Shown here: one piece after another, positions 22,076-33,864 of the stretch
Layout: each line of letters opens with the position of its first letter
Numbering within the stretch: position 1 is the first letter of the stretch
DNA from: Pythium myriotylum
Taxonomy: Eukaryota > Oomycota > Peronosporomycetes > Pythiales > Pythiaceae
Direction of reading: 5' to 3'
Length of the DNA: 64,000 bases
Assembly: GCA_023091665.1 (NCBI GenBank)
Contig: JALJCQ010000030.1
Coordinates: 2,048,501-2,112,500, forward strand
Translations under genes and position numbers: made by a program
The notes under the pieces: generated by a model
What the model was told of the DNA's origin: nothing
What the model saw: the letters and a program-made list of their open reading frames with translations, nothing else
Databases searched by the model: none

Positions 22076-23182
22076 TCACTGCTCGGTATACTGAAACTGG
22101 TTAAAAGCCTCCTCTACTGCGCGCTTGGCCATTTCGTCGAAAATCATCGGAATGGCCCCACGGGCGATGGCCACGAGGCGTTTCTTGGAGAGGCCAAAGG
22201 CGAGCGCAGCGCGAGCGTACTCGCGCGATAACGTCGTGCCCAAAACCCCATGATCGTCAGTACACAAACACAGTGGGTACGACGACTGGAGGGCGACGAC
22301 TTCACGATGCGGATGTGCTCGGTAGCCACAAAGACAGAGTCCGTTTGCGTCCTTGGAGTCACAGCCGCAGTCCTCCTTACGATAGCGCGCAAGCGTATGG
22401 ACGTTTGATGTTAGGCAGACTTCGATGGGGATGCGTCGGCTCATGAGTTGCTGATAATGGTCATCCGATAGGCAGCACGCGTGACCGACGCGGTCCGGGG
22501 TGAACCTCATGATGCGTTCTGCCTCGTCATCGTCATAGTGCTCCGCAAAGTGGATCGCCAACTTGAGTCCTTGCTTTCGTGCGTTGTCTAAAATCGCTTC
22601 GAAGCGATGGAACTCCGATTCGGGCCGCTCGGAATGACCACTCAAGTCGATGCCTAAAATGTAAGGACACTTCTCCCTCCATTTCAAAGCTAACGATACG
22701 GTTTCTTCGGCAAGAGCAAGGGGTTGGTTGCGGTTGATACTGAGCAAAAGACGGACCTGGATGTTCAGATTCCCGCGGGCGTGACACTTGTCCAGAGCCC
22801 TGACGACTTCTTCGACGTACTCGTCGCGAGAAGCGCCGTCGCGCTCCAAGGATCTTGGAGTCGATCGCAACTCGAGGTACTTAACGTTTTGGGCTGCAAA
22901 GTCTTCCACTGTCTCGATTACGATACGATGCAACGCCTCTCGGCTCACGACGACCTCGTGGATCAGATGAAACATCTCGAAGCACTCATCGAGGCTGCGG
23001 TTCGCCGGTAACTGGCGTGGTTCGGTGCCCTTTCTCCGAGCCTCATCGATCAATAGCTCTTGGAGGGTCGAGGGTCGGATAGCTCCGTGGATGTGAGCGT
23101 GCAGTTCAATCTTGGGCACCCGCTCGCACCAGCGCTCGAGCTCGTGGTCGTCCCACCCCATGTTGTCCGCAACTGATGACAA
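22076..23182 (-). CDS. Adenosine deaminase-like protein (ADAL/MAPDA type)
   Basis: Single exon, 368 aa. The metal site of the adenosine deaminase superfamily is complete: HAH at residues 28-30 in PKIELHAHIHG, the catalytic Glu and His in LAIHFAEH, a further His in VGHACCL, and the metal-binding Asp in CTDDHGV. IDLSGHSERPESEF and EVCLTSNVHT are also family marks. The short N-terminus without a signal peptide and the pattern KIELHAHIHGAIR place it with the ADAL group, which removes the amino group from N6-methyl-AMP to give IMP, rather than with true adenosine deaminase or AMP deaminase. A Cys-rich insert (DCGCDSKDANGLCLCG) after the HT-Y-K stretch is unusual and might be a lineage feature. Confidence 0.87.
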   Translation of the reverse strand: MSSVADNMGWDDHELERWCERVPKIELHAHIHGAIRPSTLQELLIDEARRKGTEPRQLPANRSLDECFEMFHLIHEVVVSREALHRIVIETVEDFAAQNVKYLELRSTPRSLERDGASRDEYVEEVVRALDKCHARGNLNIQVRLLLSINRNQPLALAEETVSLALKWREKCPYILGIDLSGHSERPESEFHRFEAILDNARKQGLKLAIHFAEHYDDDEAERIMRFTPDRVGHACCLSDDHYQQLMSRRIPIEVCLTSNVHTLARYRKEDCGCDSKDANGLCLCGYRAHPHREVVALQSSYPLCLCTDDHGVLGTTLSREYARAALAFGLSKKRLVAIARGAIPMIFDEMAKRAVEEAFNQFQYTEQ

Positions 23183-23345
23183 CAGGCGGCGCGTTCAGTA
23201 TTTGCACTACTATGTGCGCGACTATTATACGTCCTCTTTAAGTCCGGATAGAGACCCCTTCATCCGGATACTCTCTTCTTTGTGTCCGTTTGGGTTCTCA
23301 AGGTCGGCGGGACATCTCTCAAACAAGAACGGCGTCACGGGAAGC

Positions 23346-23352
23346 TCACTCT
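23346..23352 (+). promoter_or_regulatory. Possible oomycete initiator (Inr) of the SRP receptor gene
   Basis: TCACTCT matches the oomycete initiator core TCAYTYY exactly and lies in the wider context GCTCACTCTC, 36 nt before the ATG at 23388. The position relative to the start is as known for other oomycete genes. The evidence is motif match only. Confidence 0.35.
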
Positions 23353-23387
23353 CAGACTGCACTCTTCCCCTCGAACCCTCCGCCGTG

Positions 23388-25772
23388 ATGATTGACCACT
23401 TCGTCATCTTTAGCAAGACCGGCACGGTCCTATGGTCCCGTACGCTGTGCAAGCTCACTGGAGACCCCGTGGACACGCTCATCAATCGCGTGCTCATGGA
23501 GGATCGTGCCGGCGAGCGCAAGTTCATCTCGGACGCCTACTCGATGCAATGGGTTTTCGAGAATAAGCTTGATCTCGTCTTCGTCGTCGTCTACCAGAAG
23601 ATCCTGCAGCTCCTCTACATTGAGGAGCTGCTGGAGAGCGTGAAAAAGGAGTTTGTAGCGCTCTTCCCGACCGAGATCTCGCAGAAGCTACCTGTGTCGT
23701 TCGACTCGCAGTTCAGCAAGCTGCTGAAAAACGCGGAGGTGAAATTTGCCGAGAAGCAAGTGCGCAAAGGCCCACGGGTGCGTTGCTCTTTGTAAGCGCC
23801 ATGTTTCTCTTGGGTGGTTTTGGTTCTTAATAACCGTGGTACAGGACTTCAATGCTTCACGTAAAGCGAAGGGCGTCACGTCAAACGCGTCGGCAAAGAA
23901 TGCCATATCGAATCAAAAGAAATCCAGCGCAGCAAACACTGCAAGCGTATGTAAATCGTGGCTACACCACGGAGGGTGGTACTCTCTGACACTTCTCTAT
24001 TCCTTTCATAGGATTCCACGGATGAAGGCAACGAAAGCGCGAATGGAGACAAGGCTGATGACAAACTATCTGCTCTAAGCGGCGATTTGTCGCGTCCTGT
24101 GCGCCAGATGCGTACAGGTCCTGGCCGTAAAGTCAAGGCGAAAAAAGCGGCCGCTGAAGGTGATCAGAAAAAGAAGTCGGCAAAGAAAATGACCAAGTGG
24201 GATGACTCGAAATTGAGCAGCAAGGAAATCAAGGAGCTGGATAGATCCAAGGAGGTATGGTCATGAAGGTATGGTCGTGCAGTGTTCGAAGCTAATTTCA
24301 AGTGATTCTTCAGCTAAACGCGGAAGAAGAGGCAGCACAGATCCGTGAAAAACGGGAGGCCTACATTGGCGTATGTTTCCAAACCATGTATAAAGTGGCA
24401 ACGATATAAATCTAATCAGCGCACGTGTTGATATGTTCAGGAAGAGGAAGACAGTGAGTTCGAAGATCCTTCCGACACCGACGATGAATCGGACGCCGTT
24501 GCATCGTCAGGGGCTGAGTCTGAAAGCAGCACCGGCTGGAGCTTTGCCAATACTCGCATTGGGAACTTTCTGAGTGCTGTCTCTGGAAACAAGGTGGGAC
24601 TTGGCAATCCCTTACTCATCTCGCACCGTGTCATTCATGCCAATGCCGTATAGATTTTAACTCGTGAAGATATCGAGCCGGCCGTAGAACCTATGCGACA
24701 ACTCGTACGTTCGCTCTTGCTATTGTTGACAAATGTCTTTGAACGACCGATACTATCCTTTGCAGCTCACCAGCAAGAATGTGGCACACGAAGTCGCTGA
24801 AGAACTGTGTGAATCGGTGATTACGACAATCATTGGTCAACGCTTGGAAAGCTTCACCCGTGTGTCTACGGTGGTTCGGAAGGCTATGGAAACCGCATTG
24901 ATGCGAATTCTGACACCGAAGAAATCAACAGACGTCCTTCGAGAGATCATGGATGCCAAGGCAGCAGGTCGTGCCTATAGTATTGTCTTCGTTGGTGTCA
25001 ATGGTGTTGGCAAGTCGACCAGTTTGTCGAAGGTGTGCTACTACCTGAAGTCAAAGGGGGTAAAGGTTCTTATTGCAGCCTGCGATACATTTCGTTCGGG
25101 TGCTGTGGAACAATTAAACCAGCACGCGAAGGTGCTCGATGTCCCTCTCTTCCAGAAAGGTGGGTCTCGTTAAAGCGAATGCCTCTGATTCAGCACTCAA
25201 TTGTGGTGATTTGGTAGGTTATGCACGCGATCCAGCTGCTGTTGCTCGAGATGCCGTCAAGTATGCTACTGAAAATGACTTCGACTGCGTCCTCATCGAC
25301 ACGGCTGGCCGCATGCAAAACAACGAGTCGCTGATGCGTGCTCTCGCTAAACTCGTCTCCAGTAATGATCCTGATCTGGTTCTCTTCGTTGGGGAGGCCT
25401 TAGTTGGCAACGACGGCATTGACCAACTCGTTATGTTCGATCGAGTACGTAACGCAACGGTCACTTGTATCGTAGTAGACTAATTTGCACGTATGTTTGT
25501 CATACAGGCTCTTGCTGACTACTCGGATCGCCGCGACCCACGCCGTGTAGACGGCATCATGCTTACAAAGTTCGACACTATTGACGACAAGGGTGGGTAG
25601 TGTTGTTCATTTATGTTGAGAAATTCCACTAACTATGCTCCGTGTAGTCGGTGCTGCGGTATCGATGGTGTACAAGACTGGCCAGCCCATTATGTTTGTC
25701 GGAACTGGCCAGAAGTACACGCATTTGAAGAAGCTCAACGTGCGCACAGTTTTGCGCCATCTGCTCCAATAG
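23388..25772 (+). CDS. SRPR: Signal recognition particle receptor subunit alpha (SR-alpha, docking protein)
   Basis: Ten exons: 23388-23777, 23845-23946, 24012-24254, 24314-24370, 24441-24593, 24654-24704, 24766-25159, 25218-25444, 25508-25592 and 25648-25772; 608 aa. The N-terminal SRX domain ([18 protein letters not shown]...) binds the beta subunit at the ER. A long Lys/Ser linker ends in an acidic stretch. The SRP GTPase NG domain carries all nucleotide motifs: [13 protein letters not shown] (P-loop), [29 protein letters not shown] and [13 protein letters not shown]. It receives ribosome-nascent chain complexes from SRP54 and delivers them to the translocon. With ten exons in 2.4 kb it is one of the most intron-rich genes here. 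Confidence 0.95.
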
Positions 25773-26599
25773 TGAACGAAAGAGAGTCCACGACGCTTCG
25801 ATATGACCTGCATTTTGCGTCTTGGGCTTGTTCGCGCTTTTGCTTCCACTCCATTTTAGTTCCACATCTGCATTGGTGAAATAACATATCCATCTTAGCA
25901 CATTTTGCGTGAGTATACTGTAACGGACGTGTCTTTCGCTTCGCACCCTTGCGCCGTTGGAGGAGGAATCGCTCGCAAAATGGATGAGGTCCAGTGTAAC
26001 TTGCCAGCTTGAGTTTGGTTGCGCCACACGTCGCAGGTCTCAGACTCAGGAGTTTCCTTGTATCCCACTTCGACGAGGATGCCTGTGGCCCGTGACACGG
26101 GCCAACTTAACAATATTCAGTGTGCGATGCTACTGCAACCCTTTTTGCGTGGCTTGTTTTGTGCGTCGTGCTTGGCGTGCGTCGCTGAACTCGTTGAATT
26201 GTTTTCACTGAGCCAGTCAAGGTCACGTTAAGCGAGTGTAACTTTCTTTTGTACAGGCTTTCCCGTACCTTACTTCCAACAAAAACAGCAGCGACGTGTG
26301 CATAAGCTTTGGCGCTGCCATTGATGTATTAGGCCGCAATTAATGTACCCTCTAGCCGAGTGTAACATCCGATTTGACTACCGCGATGAGCCGAGCCGAG
26401 ATGGCCCGATTACCATTCATGAAAGTCTGATGCCAGTTGGCCATCGAGCTGGGTGTGTTGTTCCCGTGGATGAGTGTTGGGCCCTTGGACTCTGCGTCTG
26501 GTGTCCACGGCGTGTGCTTCGCCTGAGGCGGCTCTCCGCGGGCCGCTCTAGATGATGAAGGTGAAGTTGGAGTCTATTGAAGGCGATTGATGTACTCTT

Positions 26600-27110
26600 A
26601 TAGCTGTGAATCTATGCGTTCCTGGATTACGGTGGGTCAACTTGACTGTGAAGCCAAGGGCGTAAGTAGGAAGCGGCGAGCCCGGGCAGGTCTGCATGAC
26701 AGAGCCTGTGTGTTGGATGATGAACCTGGCTGGATCGCATTGTGTTCATGGCATGAGTGGCTAGTCTGTACGCCATGGAGTTGTGCGCTCTGACGTGATG
26801 TCGCCAGTGGCGCACGCCCACTTGATCGGCCAGTCGCCGAGCTTGAAGACAGAGGACCCGTAACTTCGTAGAGTTTGCGGGTGTTCGATACTCTCAGAGC
26901 TGTCGCAAGAGCAGCGCGCAATCTCCAATAACAGTGATGTCGCTCCAGCCGTTGTCGAGCGCGGCTTGAAGTCCAAGGAGAAGGCCGTGGCACACGGCTT
27001 GGTTGTTCGTGGTTGTCGCATCTGCGAGGCTGTTCGCAATCCGAGGATCGGCGTCGTTGGCAAGATCTACGATGACCGCCCCTGCGCCTCCTGGGCCAGG
27101 GCTTCCACGG
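26600..27110 (-). pseudogene. Decayed RNase H domain of a retroelement, copy A
   Basis: Read on the minus strand from about 27107, one frame gives SRGSPGPGGAGAVIVDLAND, then ATTTNNQAVCHGLLLGLQAALDNGW, VIGDCALLLRQL, a stop, and further on WRHHVRAHNSMAYRLATHAMN. This is the order of an RNase H fold: the glycine-rich first strand, the TNN..A...GL helix, the GD strand, and the final H-R-x-N-x-x-A helix. Catalytic residues are lost: the acidic residue of the TNN-A-E helix is Val and the last Asp is Tyr. Together with the stop this shows a dead copy, probably from an LTR or LINE-type element. Confidence 0.6.
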
Positions 27111-27339
27111 GAGGGCCACTCTACACGGAAGCCCTATTCGTCACCTTCGGAGGCATGGGTGCCGAGGCAGTAGGTAGCTAGACCAAGTAGCGCACCAACG
27201 CTGTCCGGTACCCGCTGGCACTTGGCTCGTGAGCTCCCGCAGTATTCTGATGATGACGAAAGTTGGAGTCTATTGTGTTAAGTCTGTGTGAGCAATTATA
27301 GCTTGAACATGCAGGAGGGGCGCTGTGGCGCTGGGGTCA

Positions 27340-27695
27340 AGTTAACAGCGGAGGCTCGTCACCTTCGAGGAGATGGTGAAGTCAGCGCCATTCAGGGCGG
27401 CGGGACCGGTGGAATGTCTGGAGATTTTACTCATCGTAACATCGACTGCGAAGTCGGTCATATTGTTATGCGCGCGAAGGTGGTGACGCCACTCGCGCGC
27501 TTGTGGACAATCGGCTGCAAGCCTGGTAAATGAGTAGAGTAGGCGGAGATGCTCATTAGTTGGGTGCCGATATTGACAGTGAGGGGTGGGTGGGGGGCAC
27601 AGGTTACGCTCCGCTCCTGGAGCCTGGAGCCTGACAGAGAGCCCGTAGTGTACTCTGCAAGATTGTTGGTGGTAGAAGGTACATCTACCAAGTTG
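27340..27695 (-). pseudogene. Decayed RNase H domain of a retroelement, copy B
   Basis: A second remnant lies about 680 bp from copy A in the same orientation. It starts with STTNNLAEYTTG, where the helix Glu is kept. The frame then shifts and it ends with REWRHHLRAHNNMTDFAVDVTM, which aligns with the tail WRHHVRAHNSMAYRLATHAM of copy A. It is frameshifted and interrupted. It keeps the TNN..AEY and the Asp of the last helix, which copy A has lost, so the two decayed independently. Confidence 0.6.
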
Positions 27696-28105
27696 CGGCA
27701 CTCCGTATCAGTATGGATTCAAACCTGGCGGCGTTGATCGCGGACGACCACTGTGAAATCTCTGCACTTCCATAGCTCTCCTTCTCACCGTGGCCGGCTA
27801 AATGCAGCACGAATGGCCAACATGAAAAATGGCTGCATATCTCTGCTCGAGACAAAAGTAGGTTGAGACCACATCTGAATTTTACAAAACCTGGTCTCAT
27901 CCGGGTGTCGGCAGCTGTCCGTCCAAAACTAATAAGTGGATAGACGGTGGTTTGTAACTGTTCTATGGACCATTTAACTCTCCTATCGAACTGGTATGAG
28001 CCAATGAGAATGCTGGAAAGAGGAGCGTGACACCTTTGGAACGCGATGCTTATTCTCTTTTTTACTAGGATTTCTCTCTCCATCGTGTTGGCGCGAAACA
28101 CTCCG

Positions 28106-30133
28106 ATGTGGGTTCTAGACGTAATCCACGCGAGCACCAACGTCGTGGAGACAAGCTATTACCTACATGCGGGCGAGTGGAGCCTCGGACGCAAGAAGTG
28201 CCACTTCAACTTCCACGATGACTCGTCCATATCGCGTTCGCACGCTGTCATCCGCGTCGGCGCGCTCTCGACCGAGCAGCTCCGCGACCCGCTCTCGCGC
28301 CCAGCGCTCATCCTCGTGGACCAAAATTCGCGGTTCGGCTCCTTCGTTAATCAAGAACAGTGCTTCACCGAGCAGGAGCTCAAACACGGTGATCAGATTA
28401 CGTTCGGAGCCAAACGCACGGTGTTACGTGTGCGCTATCAGGTGTTCGTGCTGGTCGCCTCGCGCATTTCGTCACGTAACCGTGCACGCGTGAACGATAC
28501 ATGTCAGCGAATCGGCATGCATCTTATCCCAGCCCAGAGCAAATTCGCCACTCACTGCATCATGGACCCCGGACGCATTGTTGCAACGATCAAAGTACTT
28601 TGGGCACTTGTTTACAACCAGCCCGTCGTGACCACTCAATGGATTTATGCAATTGCAGAGCGCAAGTCACTTTCAGAGCCACTTCCTCGATGCGACCAGT
28701 TCCTCCCAACTGATGAGAGTTTGCCGTCCGTGGCGTCCAATTATTTGCCCAATCCGATGAGGAAAACTTTGTTTCATAATCATGTAGTGGTGTTCCTCGC
28801 TTCCCAGTCGATGGAGGAGCTGATTGCTGCAATGGATGGAATCGTGATCGCTGCATACAAGGATCAGGACCATGATGACCAATTGTTGCGCAAGATTGAG
28901 CAAAGCGCGCAATCACGAAACGTGCTCATTGTCGAACCTCTGCAAGGAAGTGGTTTCTCCAGCGGTGCTGGTTCTAGTGATGCGCGCGACCCGGGCGGTT
29001 CATCATATATCATGACCGTCGAAAGGCGAGTCGATCTGTTGCGTTCAATGGGTGCGGCATTTACAACAATCCAAGAGCTTGCAGCCAGCGTCATCTTCGT
29101 TAAACCTCCCGTCTCGTCGAGTGAATGTTCATTTAGTAGCTCACTTGCAGGCCACAATTCGATGTCTGCTCAGATCATGAGTTTTCCTGAGCACTTGAGT
29201 TTGCGACCACCTAAGGATGAGAATCATAGTGGAGACGAGGAGGGTAACAAACACGAGGACGAAAGAAGTATCACATGGGATTGTGCGGAATCCGCACGGC
29301 AATATCGAGAACATCACCACGCGCCTCAATCTCGATCACTAGATCGTCAGGGGTGTGTCAATGGCCAAACTGAAGAATGTGCAACTGAGTCGAATCTGGT
29401 ATGTAGCTCTGACGCCCAAATTGCTTAAGTTGATGTCAGACCTCCGATTAAATGCGGTGATGGATGCAGGTGAAGGATGAGCCGATTCAGTCTACGTCGC
29501 CAAATCCCATAACTCATCACGAAGAGACAAAACCACTGAAATCGAGTGATAATCGATCGCGTTCCGACAAGGTTGCAGATTATGGTGTGCAACACAAGTT
29601 AACAGTTGTGTCAAGTCACGAAGCCGGTAAGTTGCCAGTTATTAGTGGAGAGGTCTCTGACTATCGAATAATTTGATCTGGTTTGCTTAACGCCAGTCTC
29701 GAAGGGACGGCGGTATGACGAGAAAGTACCGCGCGGCAGCGAAGCAGAGTGGGTTTCGTCGCGTAGTCTTCCGCCTCGTCAGCATCTCAGGAACGACAAC
29801 CTTGACATTAATATTATGAATGGCGAAGACGCGGCTCGACCTATTGTTATCAGATGCAAGCTGGTAATTAAGAAAACAGGGGCTCGAAGCCAGGATGCGA
29901 TATCAAGCGATCAACCAGGTGTTGCAAATTTTAAACGCTTCAAGAAAGGCAACGGCTACGCTTCTCGTTCCATGGCGTCGTTATTCCCAAAACAAACCGT
30001 CGTCAACGTCGTTTTGGACAGTTCTGATCGCGAGATTTACAATCAAGACCTAGAAGCGCTTGAAGAGCAGGAGCGCATAGCTGAGGAATTGTTCGCAATG
30101 GTTGAGAAGAGGAAAACGAAGAAACGCTTGTGA
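28106..30133 (+). CDS. NBN: Nibrin (NBS1), FHA-BRCT DNA-repair protein
   Basis: Three exons: 28106-29398, 29470-29626 and 29697-30133; 628 aa. The N-terminus MWVLDVI opens the FHA domain (WSLGRKKCHFNF, SSISRSHAVIRV, NSRFGSFVN, HGDQITFGAKRTVLRVRY), followed by tandem BRCT repeats (FVLVASRISSR...; ALVYNQPVVTTQWIYA; FHNHVVVFLASQ). Near the C-terminus NFKRFKKGN corresponds to the Mre11-binding motif of NBS1, and the last acidic/basic residues (EELFAMVEKRKTKKRL) fit the ATM-interaction tail. It should work in the Mre11-Rad50-Nbs1 complex at double-strand breaks. The start is placed at MWVLDV because FHA alignment begins there. Its last 58 bp plus the stop are included in the downstream repeat array. 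Confidence 0.9.
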
Positions 30134-30198
30134 GACGCGGTTAGCTCATGGTCTGTATTTAACGCGATAAAAACTTTCGAGCCAGGCACGCCTTCTGA

Positions 30199-31297
30199 CT
30201 AGAACTTGTCATTGAACAACGACTTCTTTGCCAGCTGGAGTTCCTGTCCATGAGAGTGCTCGATCGCAAGCTCGTTGGCTGCCTGGGTAATCTTGTCCAA
30301 TACAGAATCCTCCGACTCTTTGTTCTGCTTCTCAGGGACATAGTAGTCCCCAATTCTAGTGTTCCGCCCCCGCGGAGCCAAGTGGGATTCATATCCATCG
30401 AGCTTGTTAGCAAGCAACTGAATCCGCTCAGAGAAGCGATCGCGATTCTCAGGCTCTTGCATCGTGTTGGAACTCAGCGTGCGCATCCACAAGAACTCTT
30501 CCGACAGGATATTGACAATTTGCGACCCCAACGAGCTCATAAAGTAATCGACTTCGAGTGTGTAGTACCTTTAATAGGAAGGTTCTCATCAGAAGATTGC
30601 GCCATTGTGATCAGCAATACACACGTACCGATTCCAACAGCTTCCCCATCGTTCAATGCGTGTTGGGTCGTCCGTGACAATCGTGCCATCGGGTGTTTCG
30701 TTAAGTGGTGCAGAGTACTCTGGAGGGTAGACCCGAAATGCCCCCAACTCAGGTCGCTTCTTGGCAAGCGATCGCAAGGGATCGAGGACCACGGCCAGCC
30801 ATGGATTACCGTTCGGATCTTCTGAACGCTGCCACTGGAGTTGAGTGCTCACGTCTGTGGCGGAGAGAAAGCAATGGCTGTGCACTTCAACGTCGAATGG
30901 GTGGCTGTGGTACCAACCCATGAAGCGTTCCTTGCGAGTCTGTTCGACAGCTTCCCCGAGCGAAATCATGTAGTTGATAACCTCCGCGTCATCGGCGAGC
31001 ACTCTCGTCTCGGCGCCTTCAATGGGCAACGGGAAGCAGTCGGTGACAATGAGAGTCTGTGCATCTCCCACGTCGTTGTCTGTCCCAGTCGATGGGCGCC
31101 CAAGCATGAGTCCCATGATTTCGACGGGCTTACCACCGGACTTGATGCCTTTCTCCACTCCCGAGTGAGCGTGGTTCATCATCTTCATGGCGGCCGACGG
31201 AGACACGATCACTTTCTTGTAGTACTTGGGGTCCTGCATCCAGACCTTGTTGTGGCGCACCTCCTTGAGCACCTCCTCGTCGACGCCATAGGCCGCG
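30199..31297 (-). pseudogene. 5'-truncated CSN5, array copy 1
   Basis: Exons correspond to 31297-30629 and 30568-30199 with the intron intact. The first ~25 codons and the native promoter are missing; upstream lies antisense nibrin sequence. In-frame reading past the junction gives LRTIPQLCAAYGVDE, where LRTIPQLC is antisense nibrin. The first in-frame ATG is Met45 of full CSN5, at 31239, so a product starting KVW-MQDPKYYKK would still hold the whole MPN domain. Whether it is expressed cannot be told from sequence. Confidence 0.85.
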
Positions 31298-31420
31298 CAT
31301 AGCTGAGGAATTGTTCGCAATGGTTGAGAAGAGGAAAACGAAGAAACGCTTGTGAGACGCGGTTAGCTCATGGTCTGTATTTAACGCGATAAAAACTTTC
31401 GAGCCAGGCACGCCTTCTGA

Positions 31421-32519
31421 CTAGAACTTGTCATTGAACAACGACTTCTTTGCCAGCTGGAGTTCCTGTCCATGAGAGTGCTCGATCGCAAGCTCGTTGG
31501 CTGCCTGGGTAATCTTGTCCAATACAGAATCCTCCGACTCTTTGTTCTGCTTCTCAGGGACATAGTAGTCCCCAATTCTAGTGTTCCGCCCCCGCGGAGC
31601 CAAGTGGGATTCATATCCATCGAGCTTGTTAGCAAGCAACTGAATCCGCTCAGAGAAGCGATCGCGATTCTCAGGCTCTTGCATCGTGTTGGAACTCAGC
31701 GTGCGCATCCACAAGAACTCTTCCGACAGGATATTGACAATTTGCGACCCCAACGAGCTCATAAAGTAATCGACTTCGAGTGTGTAGTACCTTTAATAGG
31801 AAGGTTCTCATCAGAAGATTGCGCCATTGTGATCAGCAATACACACGTACCGATTCCAACAGCTTCCCCATCGTTCAATGCGTGTTGGGTCGTCCGTGAC
31901 AATCGTGCCATCGGGTGTTTCGTTAAGTGGTGCAGAGTACTCTGGAGGGTAGACCCGAAATGCCCCCAACTCAGGTCGCTTCTTGGCAAGCGATCGCAAG
32001 GGATCGAGGACCACGGCCAGCCATGGATTACCGTTCGGATCTTCTGAACGCTGCCACTGGAGTTGAGTGCTCACGTCTGTGGCGGAGAGAAAGCAATGGC
32101 TGTGCACTTCAACGTCGAATGGGTGGCTGTGGTACCAACCCATGAAGCGTTCCTTGCGAGTCTGTTCGACAGCTTCCCCGAGCGAAATCATGTAGTTGAT
32201 AACCTCCGCGTCATCGGCGAGCACTCTCGTCTCGGCGCCTTCAATGGGCAACGGGAAGCAGTCGGTGACAATGAGAGTCTGTGCATCTCCCACGTCGTTG
32301 TCTGTCCCAGTCGATGGGCGCCCAAGCATGAGTCCCATGATTTCGACGGGCTTACCACCGGACTTGATGCCTTTCTCCACTCCCGAGTGAGCGTGGTTCA
32401 TCATCTTCATGGCGGCCGACGGAGACACGATCACTTTCTTGTAGTACTTGGGGTCCTGCATCCAGACCTTGTTGTGGCGCACCTCCTTGAGCACCTCCTC
32501 GTCGACGCCATAGGCCGCG
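31421..32519 (-). pseudogene. 5'-truncated CSN5, array copy 2
   Basis: Same structure as copy 1: exon parts 32519-31851 and 31790-31421, first in-frame ATG at 32461, no native start or promoter. The 58-bp nibrin tail fragment on the plus strand next to it (31298-31355) is an orphan without the rest of its gene. Confidence 0.85.
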
Positions 32520-32642
32520 CATAGCTGAGGAATTGTTCGCAATGGTTGAGAAGAGGAAAACGAAGAAACGCTTGTGAGACGCGGTTAGCTCATGGTCTGT
32601 ATTTAACGCGATAAAAACTTTCGAGCCAGGCACGCCTTCTGA

Positions 32643-33741
32643 CTAGAACTTGTCATTGAACAACGACTTCTTTGCCAGCTGGAGTTCCTGTCCATGAGAG
32701 TGCTCGATCGCAAGCTCGTTGGCTGCCTGGGTAATCTTGTCCAATACAGAATCCTCCGACTCTTTGTTCTGCTTCTCAGGGACATAGTAGTCCCCAATTC
32801 TAGTGTTCCGCCCCCGCGGAGCCAAGTGGGATTCATATCCATCGAGCTTGTTAGCAAGCAACTGAATCCGCTCAGAGAAGCGATCGCGATTCTCAGGCTC
32901 TTGCATCGTGTTGGAACTCAGCGTGCGCATCCACAAGAACTCTTCCGACAGGATATTGACAATTTGCGACCCCAACGAGCTCATAAAGTAATCGACTTCG
33001 AGTGTGTAGTACCTTTAATAGGAAGGTTCTCATCAGAAGATTGCGCCATTGTGATCAGCAATACACACGTACCGATTCCAACAGCTTCCCCATCGTTCAA
33101 TGCGTGTTGGGTCGTCCGTGACAATCGTGCCATCGGGTGTTTCGTTAAGTGGTGCAGAGTACTCTGGAGGGTAGACCCGAAATGCCCCCAACTCAGGTCG
33201 CTTCTTGGCAAGCGATCGCAAGGGATCGAGGACCACGGCCAGCCATGGATTACCGTTCGGATCTTCTGAACGCTGCCACTGGAGTTGAGTGCTCACGTCT
33301 GTGGCGGAGAGAAAGCAATGGCTGTGCACTTCAACGTCGAATGGGTGGCTGTGGTACCAACCCATGAAGCGTTCCTTGCGAGTCTGTTCGACAGCTTCCC
33401 CGAGCGAAATCATGTAGTTGATAACCTCCGCGTCATCGGCGAGCACTCTCGTCTCGGCGCCTTCAATGGGCAACGGGAAGCAGTCGGTGACAATGAGAGT
33501 CTGTGCATCTCCCACGTCGTTGTCTGTCCCAGTCGATGGGCGCCCAAGCATGAGTCCCATGATTTCGACGGGCTTACCACCGGACTTGATGCCTTTCTCC
33601 ACTCCCGAGTGAGCGTGGTTCATCATCTTCATGGCGGCCGACGGAGACACGATCACTTTCTTGTAGTACTTGGGGTCCTGCATCCAGACCTTGTTGTGGC
33701 GCACCTCCTTGAGCACCTCCTCGTCGACGCCATAGGCCGCG
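32643..33741 (-). pseudogene. 5'-truncated CSN5, array copy 3
   Basis: Exon parts 33741-33073 and 33012-32643, first in-frame ATG at 33683. The open frame is free of stops and splice sites are kept, so there is no sign of decay; truncation is the only defect. Orphan nibrin tail at 32520-32577. Confidence 0.85.
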
Positions 33742-33864
33742 CATAGCTGAGGAATTGTTCGCAATGGTTGAGAAGAGGAAAACGAAGAAACGCTTGTGAG
33801 ACGCGGTTAGCTCATGGTCTGTATTTAACGCGATAAAAACTTTCGAGCCAGGCACGCCTTCTGA

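Larger units (their letters stand above)
25773..28105. other. Gene-poor region with decayed mobile-element sequence
   Basis: No intact gene can be supported in these 2.3 kb. 25773-26350 and 27700-28105 show no coding signal; the latter must hold the promoter of nibrin. 26500-27700 contains two degenerate RNase H copies, described separately. The direct sequence GTTGGAGTCTATTG occurs at both 26567 and 27262, about 690 bp apart, which supports two diverged copies of one unit. Confidence 0.65.

Noticed and set aside
25895..26230. Short frames in the gene-poor region (72-84 aa, both strands)
   Set aside because: No conserved motif, no splice continuity, and overlapping frames on both strands.
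30250..30825. 191-aa plus-strand frame repeated five times in the array
   Set aside because: It is antisense to CSN5 and recurs only because the unit is repeated; no family features or start context.
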